A DNA stretch of 64,000 nucleotides, from NCBI RefSeq assembly GCF_028769735.1, contig NC_088193.1, forward strand, positions 7,157,814 to 7,221,813. The letters are read 5' to 3'. The position numbers and the translations under genes are program-made. Source of the DNA: Zonotrichia leucophrys gambelii. Taxonomy: Eukaryota; Chordata; Aves; Passeriformes; Passerellidae. Shown here one piece after another: positions 10,597 to 23,703 of this stretch. Numbering within the stretch: position 1 is the stretch's first letter; each line of letters opens with the position of its first letter. The notes under the pieces are model-generated. The model saw only the letters and a program-made list of their open reading frames with translations. It searched no databases and was not told the origin of the DNA.

Positions 10597-12984
10597 CCTC
10601 CTGGGCTCCTTTATCAAGCCATTCCAGGCTCAGCAGATCCCTGTGCCCTGTTTGTCCCCTCTGCCCTGTTTGTGCCCTCTTTCTGTGCTCCTGTCCTGCC
10701 CAAAGGATTAGCTGAGACTTCTTGTAAATTCTCATGCTGGGCAGAAAGAACCCTGTGGTTTGGAGCTCTCCACAGAGACAGTGGCTGCAGGGAAGGGTGA
10801 GACCCCCTTGCCTGGCTTCTCACAGGTGAAGGGCAGCACGAGAGGATGTGGCTGGAGATGCTGCAGTGCTTTTGGTGTGCTGAGCTCTGTCCTTAACCTG
10901 TGCTGCAGGGTGGGTGTGACTCTGAGGGCACATCCAGAGCAAAGCAAGTTAACAGCGATGGTGCCCTCAGCTCTGCCCTGCCATGCAGGCATTGATTTAC
11001 CTCAGAGCTCTGCATTTGTGTTGGGAGAAATACAGCAGAAAGATGCACTTGAGTGACTGGAGAGCAAGAAAAACACAGAGAAAGGTTCTTTCATCATCTA
11101 CAGCAAGAACAGGGGCGGTCCCAGATGAAATCTGAGTTCCAGCATGGGGAAAGGCACTTCCCACCCCAAACTCAGAAATATTCCTGTCCTTGGAGAGGAC
11201 AACTGCTGGACTTGGGACAGGGCTGTGCCCTCCAGATCATTTTCTTCTTGAGCAATTTAAATTTGACAAGTGGCTGTTTTTTAAGCCTATGCATTGCTAT
11301 TGCACTGACTAATTGTTTTAATTGAGCTGAAGCCTTTAACTGCAGGCTGACAGATGCAGGAGTTTGGATCCAGCCTGCTTTGCAAATCTCTCCCTTGCCT
11401 GCAATCTCCAATATCTGGCTTTGTCTCAGGTTGTATTACCAAGACAGGCTTGTACTTTTACTCTTCATCTTTTTATCAGAAAGGACCTTGATGACTCCGA
11501 CTGCTGTTTTACCTCCCTAGAGTAATTTACCTGCACACCTGCCCAGCTGCAGGCGAAGGGATGAACCCACTGGAGCCTTGAGCTGTCCCAAGGGCTCAGA
11601 GCCATGCTGGGGCAGAGAATAAATGTGGTTGGGATGATCCTTGTGGACATGGATCCCATGTGGACATTGAGTGCAAGTGTGAATGGGGTTGGCCTCAAGC
11701 AGGGAATTCCATGGATATAAACATAAACCACAGGATCAGCTCAGGATTTTAAGTCATCATTCCCCACCATGCACTGACTGACATCCCATGTGACAGTGCT
11801 GAGCCAATGTCCCATAAAAATGAACGCATTTGTATTTATTCTCAAAGGATTATTTATCTTGAGGAGAATCAGGTCACCTGCTGAGGAGGTTGGTGGTGGT
11901 TTCTGCTGCATCCTTTAAATAATCTGTGTAATCTGTGAGCAGAACTGGCTTGGGAAGTGTCCCCTGCTCAAAGAGCTCTGTGGAGGAAGAAGTGCAGGAA
12001 ATCTGAGTTATTTCCACCTTCTGTTCATATTCTGCCAATAGCACTGGCAGATGATGATTGGAGCCAGTGTAACTGCTGACTCTTGTGTTTGCACTAATTT
12101 TAAATAGTCACCAACATTTTTATTGTGCCCCAAGACATTCAAATCCCATCTTCTTTGGGTTAACACCCCACTTTGACTGACTTGCATTGTGTTTGTGGGA
12201 CTTGGGTTTCACTGCCTCACAATAAATCAGAAAAGGGCACATCTCAACAACAGCAAGATGCTCATGCATGGCCTTCCTCACAATAACAACTGGTGTGGTT
12301 TCGAGCTGCTTTAACTGTTTCAGTTCCACTTTATGTGTGGAGAATAATTAAAGCAAATATACTGGCCAGAGCCTGCCTGTTCGTGAAAAATCATATTTTG
12401 TGTGGCTCTTGCCTTCATTCCAGGAAAATAAAATTATCCTGATGTTGAGGCCATCAGAGAGCCCCTCTGAGGGGCGTTCAGCAAGGACTTTGCATTGTTG
12501 AAGAGGAGAACAGCAGGGTCCTTGAATGCAGGGCTGGTGTGTTGGCGTTGCCATAGCAAAGGGTGGGGCTGGGTTTTGGAGCAATCTCTGTCGTTTGTGA
12601 GCTGGAGGCGTTTGCTCTCGCTCTCAAACTTGGCCGTGGGGATCTCAGACTAAGAAAATGTTTCCTTTTTGAGCAATTTTCGTGTCTGTTTGGCTCTTTT
12701 TAATCACCCCAGCTTTGGCCCCAGAGGGATGGCCTTTCCTGGCTAGAGGGTGTTGACTCCTGGGGCAAGGCTCCTAATCTCCACACTGGAAAAATAATAA
12801 ATAAATCACAAAGATTTGAGGGACAACAACTTTCCATGCTGCTGTCCCTCAAAAGCAATTTGGAACAAAACCATCTGGAATTTCCAGGGCATGAACAGCA
12901 ATGTTCCCTCCTACCCTAATCCTCATTCAAAGATACTTATATTGCATAATAACTTTCTAACATCAAAAAACTATTTAGAAAGGT

Positions 12985-13037
12985 TTTATGATGGGGATAT
13001 TTTTGATGGGGATATTTTTTGATGGGGATATTTTGAA
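12985..13037. repeat. Three copies of GATGGGGATATTTTT
   Basis: Three tandem copies of a 16-18-bp unit differing only in T-run length. Confidence 0.9.
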
Positions 13038-14439
13038 TTTTCCCCTCGAGATCTGTGTGCAAAGGACATCTCCTGCCTCAGCACGAACCTCCAGCCTCGG
13101 TGTCCTGTTGGGTGCTGCCAGATCAGAGTGTTCAGTGTTGACTCCAAGTTGGCAGCAAACACTGGAAAAGCCTTTCCTGAGTCTGTAGTGTACTTTTTCC
13201 TCCTCAAAAATAGATGATTTCCTCAAAAAAAGGAGGATTTCTCTGAAGAAAACCTTTACCCGAGAGAACAATGCAAGGGCTTGGATTTGAAGCCCTCGGG
13301 GTTTTGCTGCGAGGCTTTGAGGAGGTGCTGAGAGCCTGGTGTAGTTTCTCTTCACCTCCACAGGATGTGGTCACTCAAAGGAGTAGCAATGCGTGTCTTG
13401 AGGATTTCATGCTTTTATTTGAGTTATTGATTTTATTTCTGGGCGATTCCTTCTGTGAGATGAGGGGAGGAGCAGCCTGTGTCCCTGCTCACAGGATTCC
13501 TGCCCTGTGGGGTGCAGGACTCTGTTCCTTGCAGGGCCACCCTCAGGTGCAGCACAGGGGAGGCTGCAGCTCGGGGTGAGCTCTCAGATGTCACCCTGAG
13601 AGGTGAGATGTGCTGGGGGAAGGGCACTTGGAGCAAGGTTTGCAGGCAGCAGAGTTTATTTCCTTCAGGTCTGCCCTTGCTGGACTTACAGGAACGTTTT
13701 CCTCCTGAGTTCAGCTCCCATCTGCTCTGAAGGGTCAGGTCTGGAACACATGAATGCACAGCCTCAGCACAGAGCACCTCCCTGCCTTTCTTCCCCCACA
13801 GCCCATCGGTGCTTGAGGTTCCTTTACAGCCCCTCATCAGCTGCTATTGAAAAACAGAAGTGTGTCCTTGTGTCTGAGCTCACCTGAGCACTCACAGAGA
13901 GTCCCTGTGTCCCACCTCAGAGCTAACATGCACCAGCAGGAGCATTCAAGGAGCCAGGGGAGCATTAACTTTAGGGGTTCAGGTATTTGTGGGTTTGCTG
14001 GACCCCTGAAGCTGCAGAAGCCTGGTGTGCATGGATGTGCCCCTGGAAAAAGCAGGTCTAACACATCCAGTTGAGTTCTACAACTTGGTTTGAAGCCAAT
14101 TTGCACCAGAAATGTGAAATTCTCTTCAGATCTCTCACCTGAATTGGACAGCAGGTCTGTTTCCCTGCCTGTGCCTGCCCTGTGCTCTGGTGCACACCTG
14201 AACACAGGTGCCCTATAAAGCCCTGGCATCTAAAGGAGCTGCCTGAGGGCACTCAGTGCCAGGGGCCTGTCACACCGCCCTGGGCCAGGGCCAAGGACAT
14301 TTTCTGAGCCAACATGTATTTTCAGACAAGAGTGTGGCTGCACATTTATAGCTGGGTTTGAAATACAGCCTAAAATATCCCCCCCAAATGTGAGTTTCTG
14401 CCTCCCTTGGGAATCATTTGTCTGAGGTGGAGCTGAGTC

Positions 14440-14818
14440 GTGGGTGCTGTTGTGGGCAGTGAGGGGGTGCCCTGGGCAGTGAGGGTGTCATGGGCAGTGA
14501 GGGGTGCCATGGGCAGTGAGGGTGCCCTGGGCAGTGAGGGGGTGCCCTGGGCAGTGAGGGGTGCCATGGGCAGTGATGGGGTGCCATGGGCAGTGAGGGG
14601 GTGCCCTGGGCAGTGAGGGTGTGCCATGGGCAATGAGGGTGCCCTGGGTGGGCAGTGAGGGTGCCCTGAGCAGTGAGGGGGTGCCCTGGGCAGTGAGGAT
14701 GCCCTGGGCAATGAGGGTGCCATGGGCAATGAGGGTGCCCTGGGCAGTGAGGGGGTGCCCTGGGCAATGAGGGGGTGACATGGGCAGTGATGGGGTGCCC
14801 TGGGCATGCAGGGTGTGC
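14440..14818. repeat. Minisatellite (GGGCAGTGAGGGGGTGCCCT)
   Basis: About 18 imperfect copies of a 16-22-bp unit GGGCAGTGAGGG plus GTGCCCT or GTGCCAT. GGGCA and TGCCC are complementary, so each unit can fold back on the next. Confidence 0.92.
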
Positions 14819-15817
14819 CCTTACCACCCTTCAGCTGTATGCACAGCAATGTGTGTGCCAGGACAGTGCCTGCTCTGCTCTGCTGAGTTCCAGGTATCAA
14901 AGCCTTTGAGATGTTGGTGCATTTTCTGCTTGTTTTCTTCCTCCCTCTCATTACCAGCCACATAATTACTGATGTGTATCTCCCCCGCGGTAACACCCAC
15001 CTGGAAGCTGGCTCTGAGCTTTACCACAAACGGTGCCTCCCTCTGCCTCCTCCCCCAGCTGAAGCTCTCCCCAGCCCCAGAGCAAAGGGATGTGCAGCAG
15101 GAGCTTCAGGCTCTCCTGACAAACCTCTTGCTTCTCCAAACAGCACCGAAGGCAAAATTTGGGAATAACACCCTGGCAAGGACCAGGGGAAATAGAGAAA
15201 GAAGCTTCAGTCATCCAGGGGTTGTGTAATTCCAGCCTTTGCTTCTCTCCAGGATGCTGTACAGAAAATAACCCTTCATTCATGTTCAGCATTCTTTCTT
15301 TTCCTGATTTTTCACTAAAATCCAGTAAGAAGCACATCCCAGGAGAGGAGGTGTCATGGATAAGCTTGCTGCTTTATTTGTATTTATTTCCTTCTTGTCC
15401 TTCCAGCATAGACCAGCCTAGGACTCTACCAGGGCTGTGAAGGAGTCAGAAACAATTAAAATAAATTAGAAAGCCTTAAGCCCAGCCTGCCAAAGCTGCA
15501 CACCCAGGAACTGAACGTTACAATCCTTGTCAGTCATCCAGAGGCAGTGAAAAATAACCCAGTGGGCCGCAGAGCCTCTCATTACTCATCTGCTGATTCC
15601 TCATTCAGCAAAAAACTGCCCTTCTTAATACTGCTGGTTTTGATCTGAGGGGAAGAGATAAATCAGCAAGAATACAGTTTTAAAGCTGGTTGATGAGTGA
15701 AAGAAAGAAACTGGAGTAAGGTATGGTAGGGTCAGGGGAAGGTGTGGTGAGTTCAGGAAACCGACTTCAGTATGATGAGAAAATACTCATTTGAATGGCT
15801 TTTATAGCAGCTTTTCT

Positions 15818-15851
15818 TAAAAAAAAAAAAAAACAAAAAAAAAAAACAACA
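15818..15851. repeat. A-rich tract
   Basis: Poly-A interrupted by single C residues. No recognisable retroelement body is attached. Confidence 0.85.
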
Positions 15852-18800
15852 AGATAAGGAAAAGATTAGGAGTGGTTAAAGTACTCTTTTTACAGCTAAA
15901 TGCAGAATTTGGCTCTCTGGTTTCTTCTGAATATCTCTTCTTGTTGTTCCAAGCTTGATTGACTTATAACTGCATTGAACCAACCTCACATCAGTTCCTT
16001 TTTATCAGCCAGAGTGAGACTTCCTGTGCTCCGCAGTCTGGTTTCCTGATGTGTTTCCTTTTTCCTTTTAACAGAACAAAGGAAACTGTAACTCCTCTGC
16101 TGCTCCTGTTCCCAATCTCCTTGGGACTGCACACACTCTCACCATCCAAGCTCTGCCTTGTCTTCTCTCTGCCTGGAGCTCAGTGCCCTCCTCATCTCTG
16201 CCAGCTGCAGAGGGGCAAAAGCTCGGTGCTCTTGAAAGGAAACCACTGCCACTGGCAGCTTTTAGTAGCCAAAATGTAGTAAAGCACAAAGGGAAACTCC
16301 TCACCCAAAGGTTCAGTGTGTCACTGCAGATATGGGATTTTTAATGTCCTGCTGAGGTAAATATCAAGTGTTGAGGTCTCAGTGATTTGCTCAGGCTGAT
16401 GTTGTGCACTTTGATACTTGAACCTGGGAATTTATGTCCTGAAATGTGTGGAACTGGTGGAAATGCTCCCCAAAATGTCACACATGCACAGTCACTGCCC
16501 TGGCACACAGGGCACAGCTGCCCTGTACATTATATTTTAATTTGGATTATTTTCAAATCACCCCCTGAAGGGCAATTCCCCTCTGGTTTTCCCTCACCTG
16601 TGAGGGGCTGCAGCTTCTTTCAGTCCTGCCATTCACACAAGGAACAGCCTATGGCTGCAAAATCCAAATCCTGCCCTGCAGTGGGGATCCTTTTCCTTGG
16701 GAAAGCCCTTTTTACCCAGCTGTTCTGCTGAGATGCTCCATCCTTTATAACCCCACATCTCAGAGCTGAGGCTTTTTCTGCACAAAAATCCCAAGTTCTT
16801 GCTCACTTGACTGACAAGGATCCCTTGTTTTCCTGTTCATACAGAGGAACATGAGCTCAGAGCAGGACTGAGTAGATGCCTATAAAAATCCTTCAAACAC
16901 AACCAGAATCCACTGGACAAGTGCAGAGCTGATGTTAGTGCAGAGTTCAGAGCAAAGCTGGGCCTGATTCCCAGGAACAGACATGGGATAGCTGCAATTC
17001 CCACTGAAATCAGTGTAAGGAGTTCATGCTGAGGTTTCATCCCTTCATCCAGACCCAGGAGCTCAGCAGGATTTCTGTGAATTCTGTGATTAGAAAGGAG
17101 AAGGGAAATTGGGCTGTGCAGCCCCTTGGGCACCCAGGTGGGTGTGGAGCAAAGGGAATTTGCCAACTCAGCCTACCCAGAGCAGGCAGCTGAAATCCAA
17201 GGCTCATTTATTCAAGCCATCAGCACTCAGGAATGGCAGAAAATGGAACAGGATTGGAGATTCTGGACGTGGCTGTTTCCTGACTATGCCAGAATGTGTC
17301 TGTGGCGTGGAAGGGTGGCCAGAGCAGGGCCCTGGTTACCCCAGGCTGAGGCAGCAGAGGATTCAGGCAGAGTTTCCAGGGAATCCTGCTCACCCAAGAC
17401 TGAGGAAGCAGTAAGAGCTGCATGACTTTGATCCAGGAAAAGAATTATCATTTGCCCCCCTACAGAACTGCCTTTCTGTACATTTCTGTGCACTGCTTTG
17501 AGGTGTTCTCATGCACCTTTACAGTCAGAAATGTCATTTTTAATCAAATCACTTTGGACTGCCCAGCAAAAGGCATCAGAAAATTATACCCTACTGTAGA
17601 ATCCAGGGGAAAATCAAGGAAGCTTTGTCTTTTCTGCTGTGTTCTGTTTATGGAACAATTTCTATACAGTGCAATTCACTTTCCATAAAAACTCCATTGA
17701 TTTAATCCCTATTAAATTCTGAGGATTTGTCTGTGAGGGTTGTGCTGCAGCTCAGCCTTTAGGACAGGCTCCTGATTAGAACCAGAAGTTGTGGCTCTAT
17801 GATTAATTCCCTGTATTATGGGAGTTGTCCCCAGAGGTTCCCATCAAGGAGAACCCTGGCACGTAGAAGGAATAAGAGCTCAAAATCCAAGCAGGCAAAG
17901 GGAAAAAGGAAAAACAACCAGGAGATGAAATGCAGGAAGCATCTGGTCACTCAGCAAGGCACCAGCAGAGATGCAAAGATTCTGTTCACAAGTTCCTGGC
18001 GTCAGAATTGCCCAGGGACTGGTGAATTTTAAACACCTTCCATGGTTTTACAACAGAAAAATCACCAGAGGCAGCAATGATTGATATAGTACAGGCTGAA
18101 AAGGGGACAGATCTCTTCAACATTGGTCCCAAAAGCCTGAGAGCTGTTTTGAGCAGCTGCTGGGGGTGTCTCCAAGACCACTGAGGATCCAGACCAGAGG
18201 TCCTTCAGGGCCACTTTGCTGCATCAGGGACAATTTTTCTGCCCATGACACTCCCAACCCGAAGCAGAATTCACATGACATGAGCTGTAACAGCCTTCCT
18301 TAATTAGATCTAATATGCCCATGTATATCTTTGCACAGCACAAATATTTATATTTAGCAGATATTTCTAAACTCATACATCTGACTTTGCTAGAACCAAC
18401 CAAGCTTTAAAATAAGCACTCACTGGAGTGATTTGTTAGGCCAGCAGTCTCAGTATCATCCTGCAAATATTACCAAAATTGTCTTTAACAGCTCCAGTGA
18501 CAGGGGAAGGAATGAGCCATGGTGAGGGACAAAGAGCATGGGTCAGGGTCTGGGACCTGAACACATTTTTCCTGAATCTGTTTTTCTGCCAGCCAAGTGT
18601 GTGTGCAAGTTTCATGTGTCACACTTGACCCCAGGAATGGTGAATTCCCCCAGGACACTGGGATTGTGCTGAGGACCTGAGATGTCTCCGGAAGCAAAGG
18701 GAGGGATGTCATGGCTCCTGCTCCTGCCCTGCCCACCCCGATCCAGCCTCTGGCCCAGCCTCCCAGGACAGCTTTTGTCCTGCAGTCTGGGCTGCAGAAA

Positions 18801-21465
18801 GGGGAGCAGGAGCATGGCCAGGTCCAGGATGGAAAGTGCTCTTACCCACACAGGAACTGCACAGAGAGGATGCAGGACAGGACTTTGCCCTGGCACCTCT
18901 CAGGCCTTTCCTCTGTGCTGCTCTTGGCAGTGAGTCTGGATCCTCTGGAGTGTGAGCAGAGTGTGCAAGGCTGGGTAGAACCTTACTCACATGCAGCCCC
19001 TTAGGATCCTTTTTGTGGCAGGAAAAGTGTGAATCCAATCTTAACTCCAAACCCAAACTCATTCCTGCCAGGGACAACATTTTCTGTCTGTCAGCGTTGA
19101 AGTTGTGTCTCTCCCTTTGCTGCTTCTCACAGGGCACCCCAAACCCAGCCCCACAGCTACAGGAAGGCTTTCCCAGAGCAGCAGGCAAAGGTTTCAACAA
19201 AGGGACAGAGTTCATCCCCTGCAGAAAGGGAAAGCAATGCCCTTAAGTTCAAGCTGGCTTGTGATAAATCCTCTGGATTTGCACCACGGCATGTGAGAGC
19301 AGACGTGCTCTCATCCTCACAGGACACAGCCTGTTCAGTAATGGATGGAATAAACTTGCAGTTTGCTCCCTGCTCCTCAGTTTTGGTATTCTCCTATGTC
19401 ATGTCTGCTGCAGGAAGGATGTAATTATGGTTGGTCGTTAGTGTGAGGAATTATTTGTGCTGCAGCAGTGCCTGGAGACCAGTGTGGCCTCTGCTGTGTG
19501 TAACAGGAGAGTCCTCCTCAAAATTCCTGAACAGTGAAGAAAAGTTAAGGCACTTAATTTGAACTCCAGAGTGGGAGCAGTTCTAGGGCTCTGCTCTGCT
19601 GTCACAGCACCAGGTTCTGTCATTCCTTTCCCAAAATCTCCAAGGTTTCTCCAAAGGATTTTCTTTCCACCCCCACTGCTCCCCATTGAACAGGACTTCC
19701 GTAACTTCTTCCTTCTGAGGTTTGGACACTTTCTTCTGGCTTGGGCCTGCCATTTGCTCATGACTGATTCATGCCTTTCTCATGCCAGCACCACAGCAGC
19801 ACTTTCCCTTCCCGGGGCTTCTGTGGGGCATTTACAGACCACTGCTGTACCTCCCTCTGGCATTTGCTGGGACAAACAAAGCTCTTATGATCCCTTCACA
19901 CCTTCCTTCTCTGGTTATTCCTTAGCCTGCACCTGATCCCATCTGGATTTGCCTTTTCTCAAAAAGCAGCACAGGCTGTTCCCAGGGCTTGGCTGGAAAT
20001 GCCCTCCTGATGCAATCCTGGGATTGGGATGCTTTGGCTTTTTTAGGTTCTGGTGAATCAGAAAAATCTGTGCTGTTAATTGACTGCAGCCTTTGTGTCA
20101 GCAGTGCCCAGCGTGGCTCAGGCAGCTGTGGTGCCACTGTGGGATCTCAGGCACTTCACCTCTCTGTACCTCAGCAAACCCTCTGCTCCCTCCCTGCCTC
20201 CTCTGCTCCAGTTGCAGCAATGCTGTCCCAAGTTGGGAATGACTTTGGCTCTGCTCAGGAGCAGCAGAGATCTCAGTGCAGGCCTGTCCTGCAGTGCCAT
20301 GGCGTGGACAGACAGATCAGTGGTTGTTCCCATCCTTGTCCTTCATTAACATCCCACAGCCCCTGCCTGTCCTGAGAGGTGGGTGTAGCTCCCAACCTTT
20401 GGGGTCCTGCATGTGTTTGCAACGTGGCTTTGGAGAATGGCAGGAATGCTTTCCCACAGACCAAAGGCCGCTCCAGAGGAGGAGGCAGGGTGTGAAGGCC
20501 TCCAGGTTCTCCAGGGGTTTGCAGCAAGTGCCCTGGCGGAGAGGAGGAGGCAGCAGAGTCCATGTGTGTGCCTGTGGAGCTGCTCCATGGATCCACACAC
20601 ACAGCACTGCCAGTGTTTCAGCAGGGCCCAAATGCCAGCTGGCTCCTTGCACAAGCCAAATTTGATGTGTTTAAAAGCCAGCAGCCAGCACAGGCTCAGG
20701 ACTCTGCTTCTCTCTTTCATCCATCCGTTTCTTACCCCATTGCAGCGTGAGGTTCTGTTGTTTCAAAACTAACAGCTGCAGGCTTCCAAAAATAAAAAAG
20801 AATTCATGAATTAACATAACCCTAAGCCACAGAAACTCCACCTTGTGAGCAGGCCTTGCTCACCACGTGCAGCTCTGCCAGGCTGGGGGAGCTCAGCTGG
20901 CCGGGCAAACCTTCCCAAATGTGGGATGTGGAAGGTGTGGGCACTCAGCAGAGAGGGGAAATGTGCATGGAACAGGGGAGCAGAGGAGCAGAGAAGGAGC
21001 TGGCTGTGCAGAGAAATCCCTCCAAGTCCTGACAGACCATTGTCCCAAGTGCCACCAAGGTCTGTCCTCACCCAGATCACGACCTCAGCTGTTTCCAGGT
21101 CCTGAGGGCTCCATTCTGGTTGAGCTGAGCCTCCACAAGGTGTGTGCTGCTTTCACAGCCTCTCCTGGCACACAAGAGCCATTCTGTGGTCCCCTCACAT
21201 TTCCATCAGTGTCTCATCCCAGGCTCCTCTCCCCCTGCCTGGGTGCTTGGGGTGCCCACAAATGCAGCAGTGGGGGAGACAGCAGGGCTTGTGCACACAG
21301 GGCTCAAAGGATGGGCAGTGCCCAGAGTAAACAAAGGGCTCTGGAGTGTCATCAGCTCAGGGATTAAAGGATGTGCTCTCACCCTGTACAAACAGCAGGG
21401 AAAGTGGTGGAGTTAAGCAAACAGCTGTAAAATGGCTCAGTCTCAGCTGATGCTGATTTCATATA

Positions 21466-21632
21466 TCACAGAGTCACTGCATGGGGTGGGTTGGGAGAGA
21501 CCTTAAAAATCACCTTGTCCCCCCCGTGCTGTGGGTAGGGACACTTTCCCTTAGACCAGGTTGTCCTGGCCTTGGACCCTTCCAGGGATGGGGCAGCCAC
21601 AGCTTCTCTGGGCAATCTGTGCCAAGGTCTCA
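21466..21632 (-). mobile_element. CR1 LINE fragment (3' region)
   Basis: Reads, in reverse orientation, the familiar 3' part of avian CR1: CACAGAGTCAC, then GGGTTGGGAGAGACCTTAAA, a C-run, AGACCAGGTTG and TTCCAGGGATGGGGCAGCCAC. CR1 is the dominant LINE of birds. 5'-truncated and non-coding. Confidence 0.85.
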
Positions 21633-21954
21633 AAACATGAATTTATGATCCAGGACACTGGACATTCATCCCTGGCACTTTTTGTGCAGCCTGGAGAAGG
21701 CACTGAACTCTCAGTCATTCCCTGTTTATCCCTGCCTGCCCATCCTTGCGCTGCTTGGAATAGGAGCCATCCCCAGGGTGTATTTGCCCAGCACAAGCAC
21801 AGGGACAACTTGAGCGTTGCTCGTCCTGTGCTGGCAGGTGAGAACTTCCCCAGGAATTATATCCAGGACCTGCCCTTGGATATTCACCTTCTGTTCTGAC
21901 TCAGTTAAAGGGTTATGGAGATAAGGGTACTTCTAGAAGAGAAACATGTTCAGA

Positions 21955-22100
21955 AACCTGCCATTATCTGTGACAAAGTTTTCTTAGCATATGAGATTCT
22001 AATCAGACATCTATTATTTAGTAAGAAGATAAGGAGGAGAGATCTCTCAGCTGGTATCTGCTCTGCTCAGCAGATAACAATCAGCTCACATGGCCCTCTT
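21955..22100. promoter_or_regulatory. Candidate GATA/E-box enhancer at about +13 kb
   Basis: Dense cluster in 150 bp: TTATCTG (21964-21970), AGATAAGGAGG (22027-22037), E-box CAGCTG (22048-22053), TATCTG (22055-22060), AGATAA (22072-22077) and E-box CACATG (22087-22092). GATA plus E-box grouping is typical of haematopoietic enhancers bound by GATA and SCL/TAL1. Mouse Fli1 has an enhancer about 12 kb into intron 1 with ETS/GATA/E-box logic. Whether this is its orthologue is inference. Confidence 0.4.
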
Positions 22101-22714
22101 TAGAAACTCTCAGCTTTGGGCAGAATCAAACCAAGTGGAGTCCCCTTGGCTTTATTCCTCCTCCTTACCCAGAAACCCAGAGAAAATCATCAGAGGTTTC
22201 TGTGCCTTGATTTTCCTAATTGTAAAATAATAACAGGAAATGCTCTTCTGAGGTAAAGCTGAGAAGTGACAAATCTCCACAAAGAGTTTTGTAAGCCCTG
22301 GATAAAGAACGTGCAGGTGCCTGAAATGTCAGCAGAAAATCTCTCTGAAATCCAGTTCAAAGCAGCTGGATGCAAGGGTTGCAGCTTTTGAAACTAGGAA
22401 AGAACTATTTATAGGAGATGAAGTGTTCTGGTGCTTGTGAAACACAGAGAGAAACAGTCTGTGCTCTGCAGCCCTGCAGCCTAAAGCAATGCATTCCCAG
22501 GGGCCCCGTGGGACACCTGGTGCTGGGTTTGTGCAGCCCCAGCCCTCAGCCCCATGCAGGGGCATCCCACAGAGCCCAGAACCCTCAGCCCCATCCCACA
22601 GAACCCAGAGCCCCTGGGATGGAGCTGCATGACCTGCCCAGTCCTCCTGGGGACACTTCTCCTCCTTCCAGCCCTGACAAACAGAGATGCAAAGGCCACA
22701 TTAGCCAGGGGCTG

Positions 22715-23051
22715 CTCTTTGGGGCAGAGAGGTGTTTGGGGTGTCTGGGATCACAGCAACCCTGTGCTCCCTCTTTGGGGCAGAGAGGTGTGTGGGGTGT
22801 CTGGGATCACAGGAACCCTGTGCTCCCTCTTTGGGGCAGAGAGGTGTGTGGGGTGTCTGGGATCACAGGAACCCTGTGCTCCCTCTTTGGGGCAGAGAGG
22901 TGTTTGGGGTGTCTGGGATCACAGGAACCCTGTGCTCCCTCTTTGGGGCAGAGAGGTGTGTGGGGTGTCTGGGATCACAAGGAACCCTGTGCTCTCTCTT
23001 TGGGGCAGAGAGGTGTGTGGGGTGTCTGGGATCACAGCAACCCTGTGCTCT
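22715..23051. repeat. Tandem array of six 56-bp units
   Basis: Units start at 22715, 22771, 22827, 22883, 22939 and 22996. Each begins CTCTTTGGGGCAGAGAGG and contains GGGATCACAG and AACCCTGTGCTC. The copies are almost identical, so the array is young. The long ORFs across it are artefacts. Confidence 0.95.
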
Positions 23052-23533
23052 GGTGCTGTGGTGCCAGAACCAGAGAGCAGCAGAGGAGCACAGCTCCCCT
23101 GGCCGTGCCTTGGCTCTCTCAGCACTGTCATTGTTTGATTTTGGGCTGCTGGGACAGGTGCAAATCTGCTTCCAGATCACACCCGGGTACATGGCAGGCA
23201 AATGTTCCCAAGAGGCTGCAATAACAAGGAACAGCTCTTGTCTCTCAATGCTCCATAGAACTGGGGGCTCTTCTGCAGCACCTGACGGGGCCTTTCCTCC
23301 TCTGCTTCACCTTTGTGTCTGCCTGGACAGTCATTTAGTGAGTGCCATTTGTGACAAGCTGGTTCTTAAAAGACAAAGGGGTGAAAAAAAGGCACTTGAA
23401 ATGAGTTTTGGTTTTTGAGCAAGCTGAGAGACCTGGCTGGGTACAGGGGCAGTGCAAGAGTGAGTGCAGGTGTGGGAGGCTGTTGCTTCATCACTCAAAG
23501 AGAAAGGATGCACTAAAGGCTAAACAAAAAGAT

Positions 23534-23703
23534 GCAGAAAGCAAATGAAAAGGTGCTGAAGTTATATAAAAAGATACACAAGTTATACAAAAAAATGCAC
23601 GAGCTAAACAGAAAGATGCAGATCCTAAATAAAAATATGCACAAGGTAAATAAAAAGATGGCCAAGTTGTATAAAAAGATGGCCGGGTTAAATAAAAAGG
23701 TGA
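23534..23703. repeat. 21-bp tandem array with heptad-length unit
   Basis: About eight imperfect copies of a 21-bp unit AAAAAGATGCACAAGTTATA. The + strand ORF over it reads a KLYKKMH-type heptad (Lys and hydrophobic), and the - strand reads a very hydrophobic repeat. No supporting gene structure. Confidence 0.85.

Noticed and set aside
22418..23224. 268-codon ORF
   Set aside because: Its core is the six-unit 56-bp array. Because 56 is not a multiple of three, the frame cycles through all three readings, and parallel ORFs exist in the other frames.
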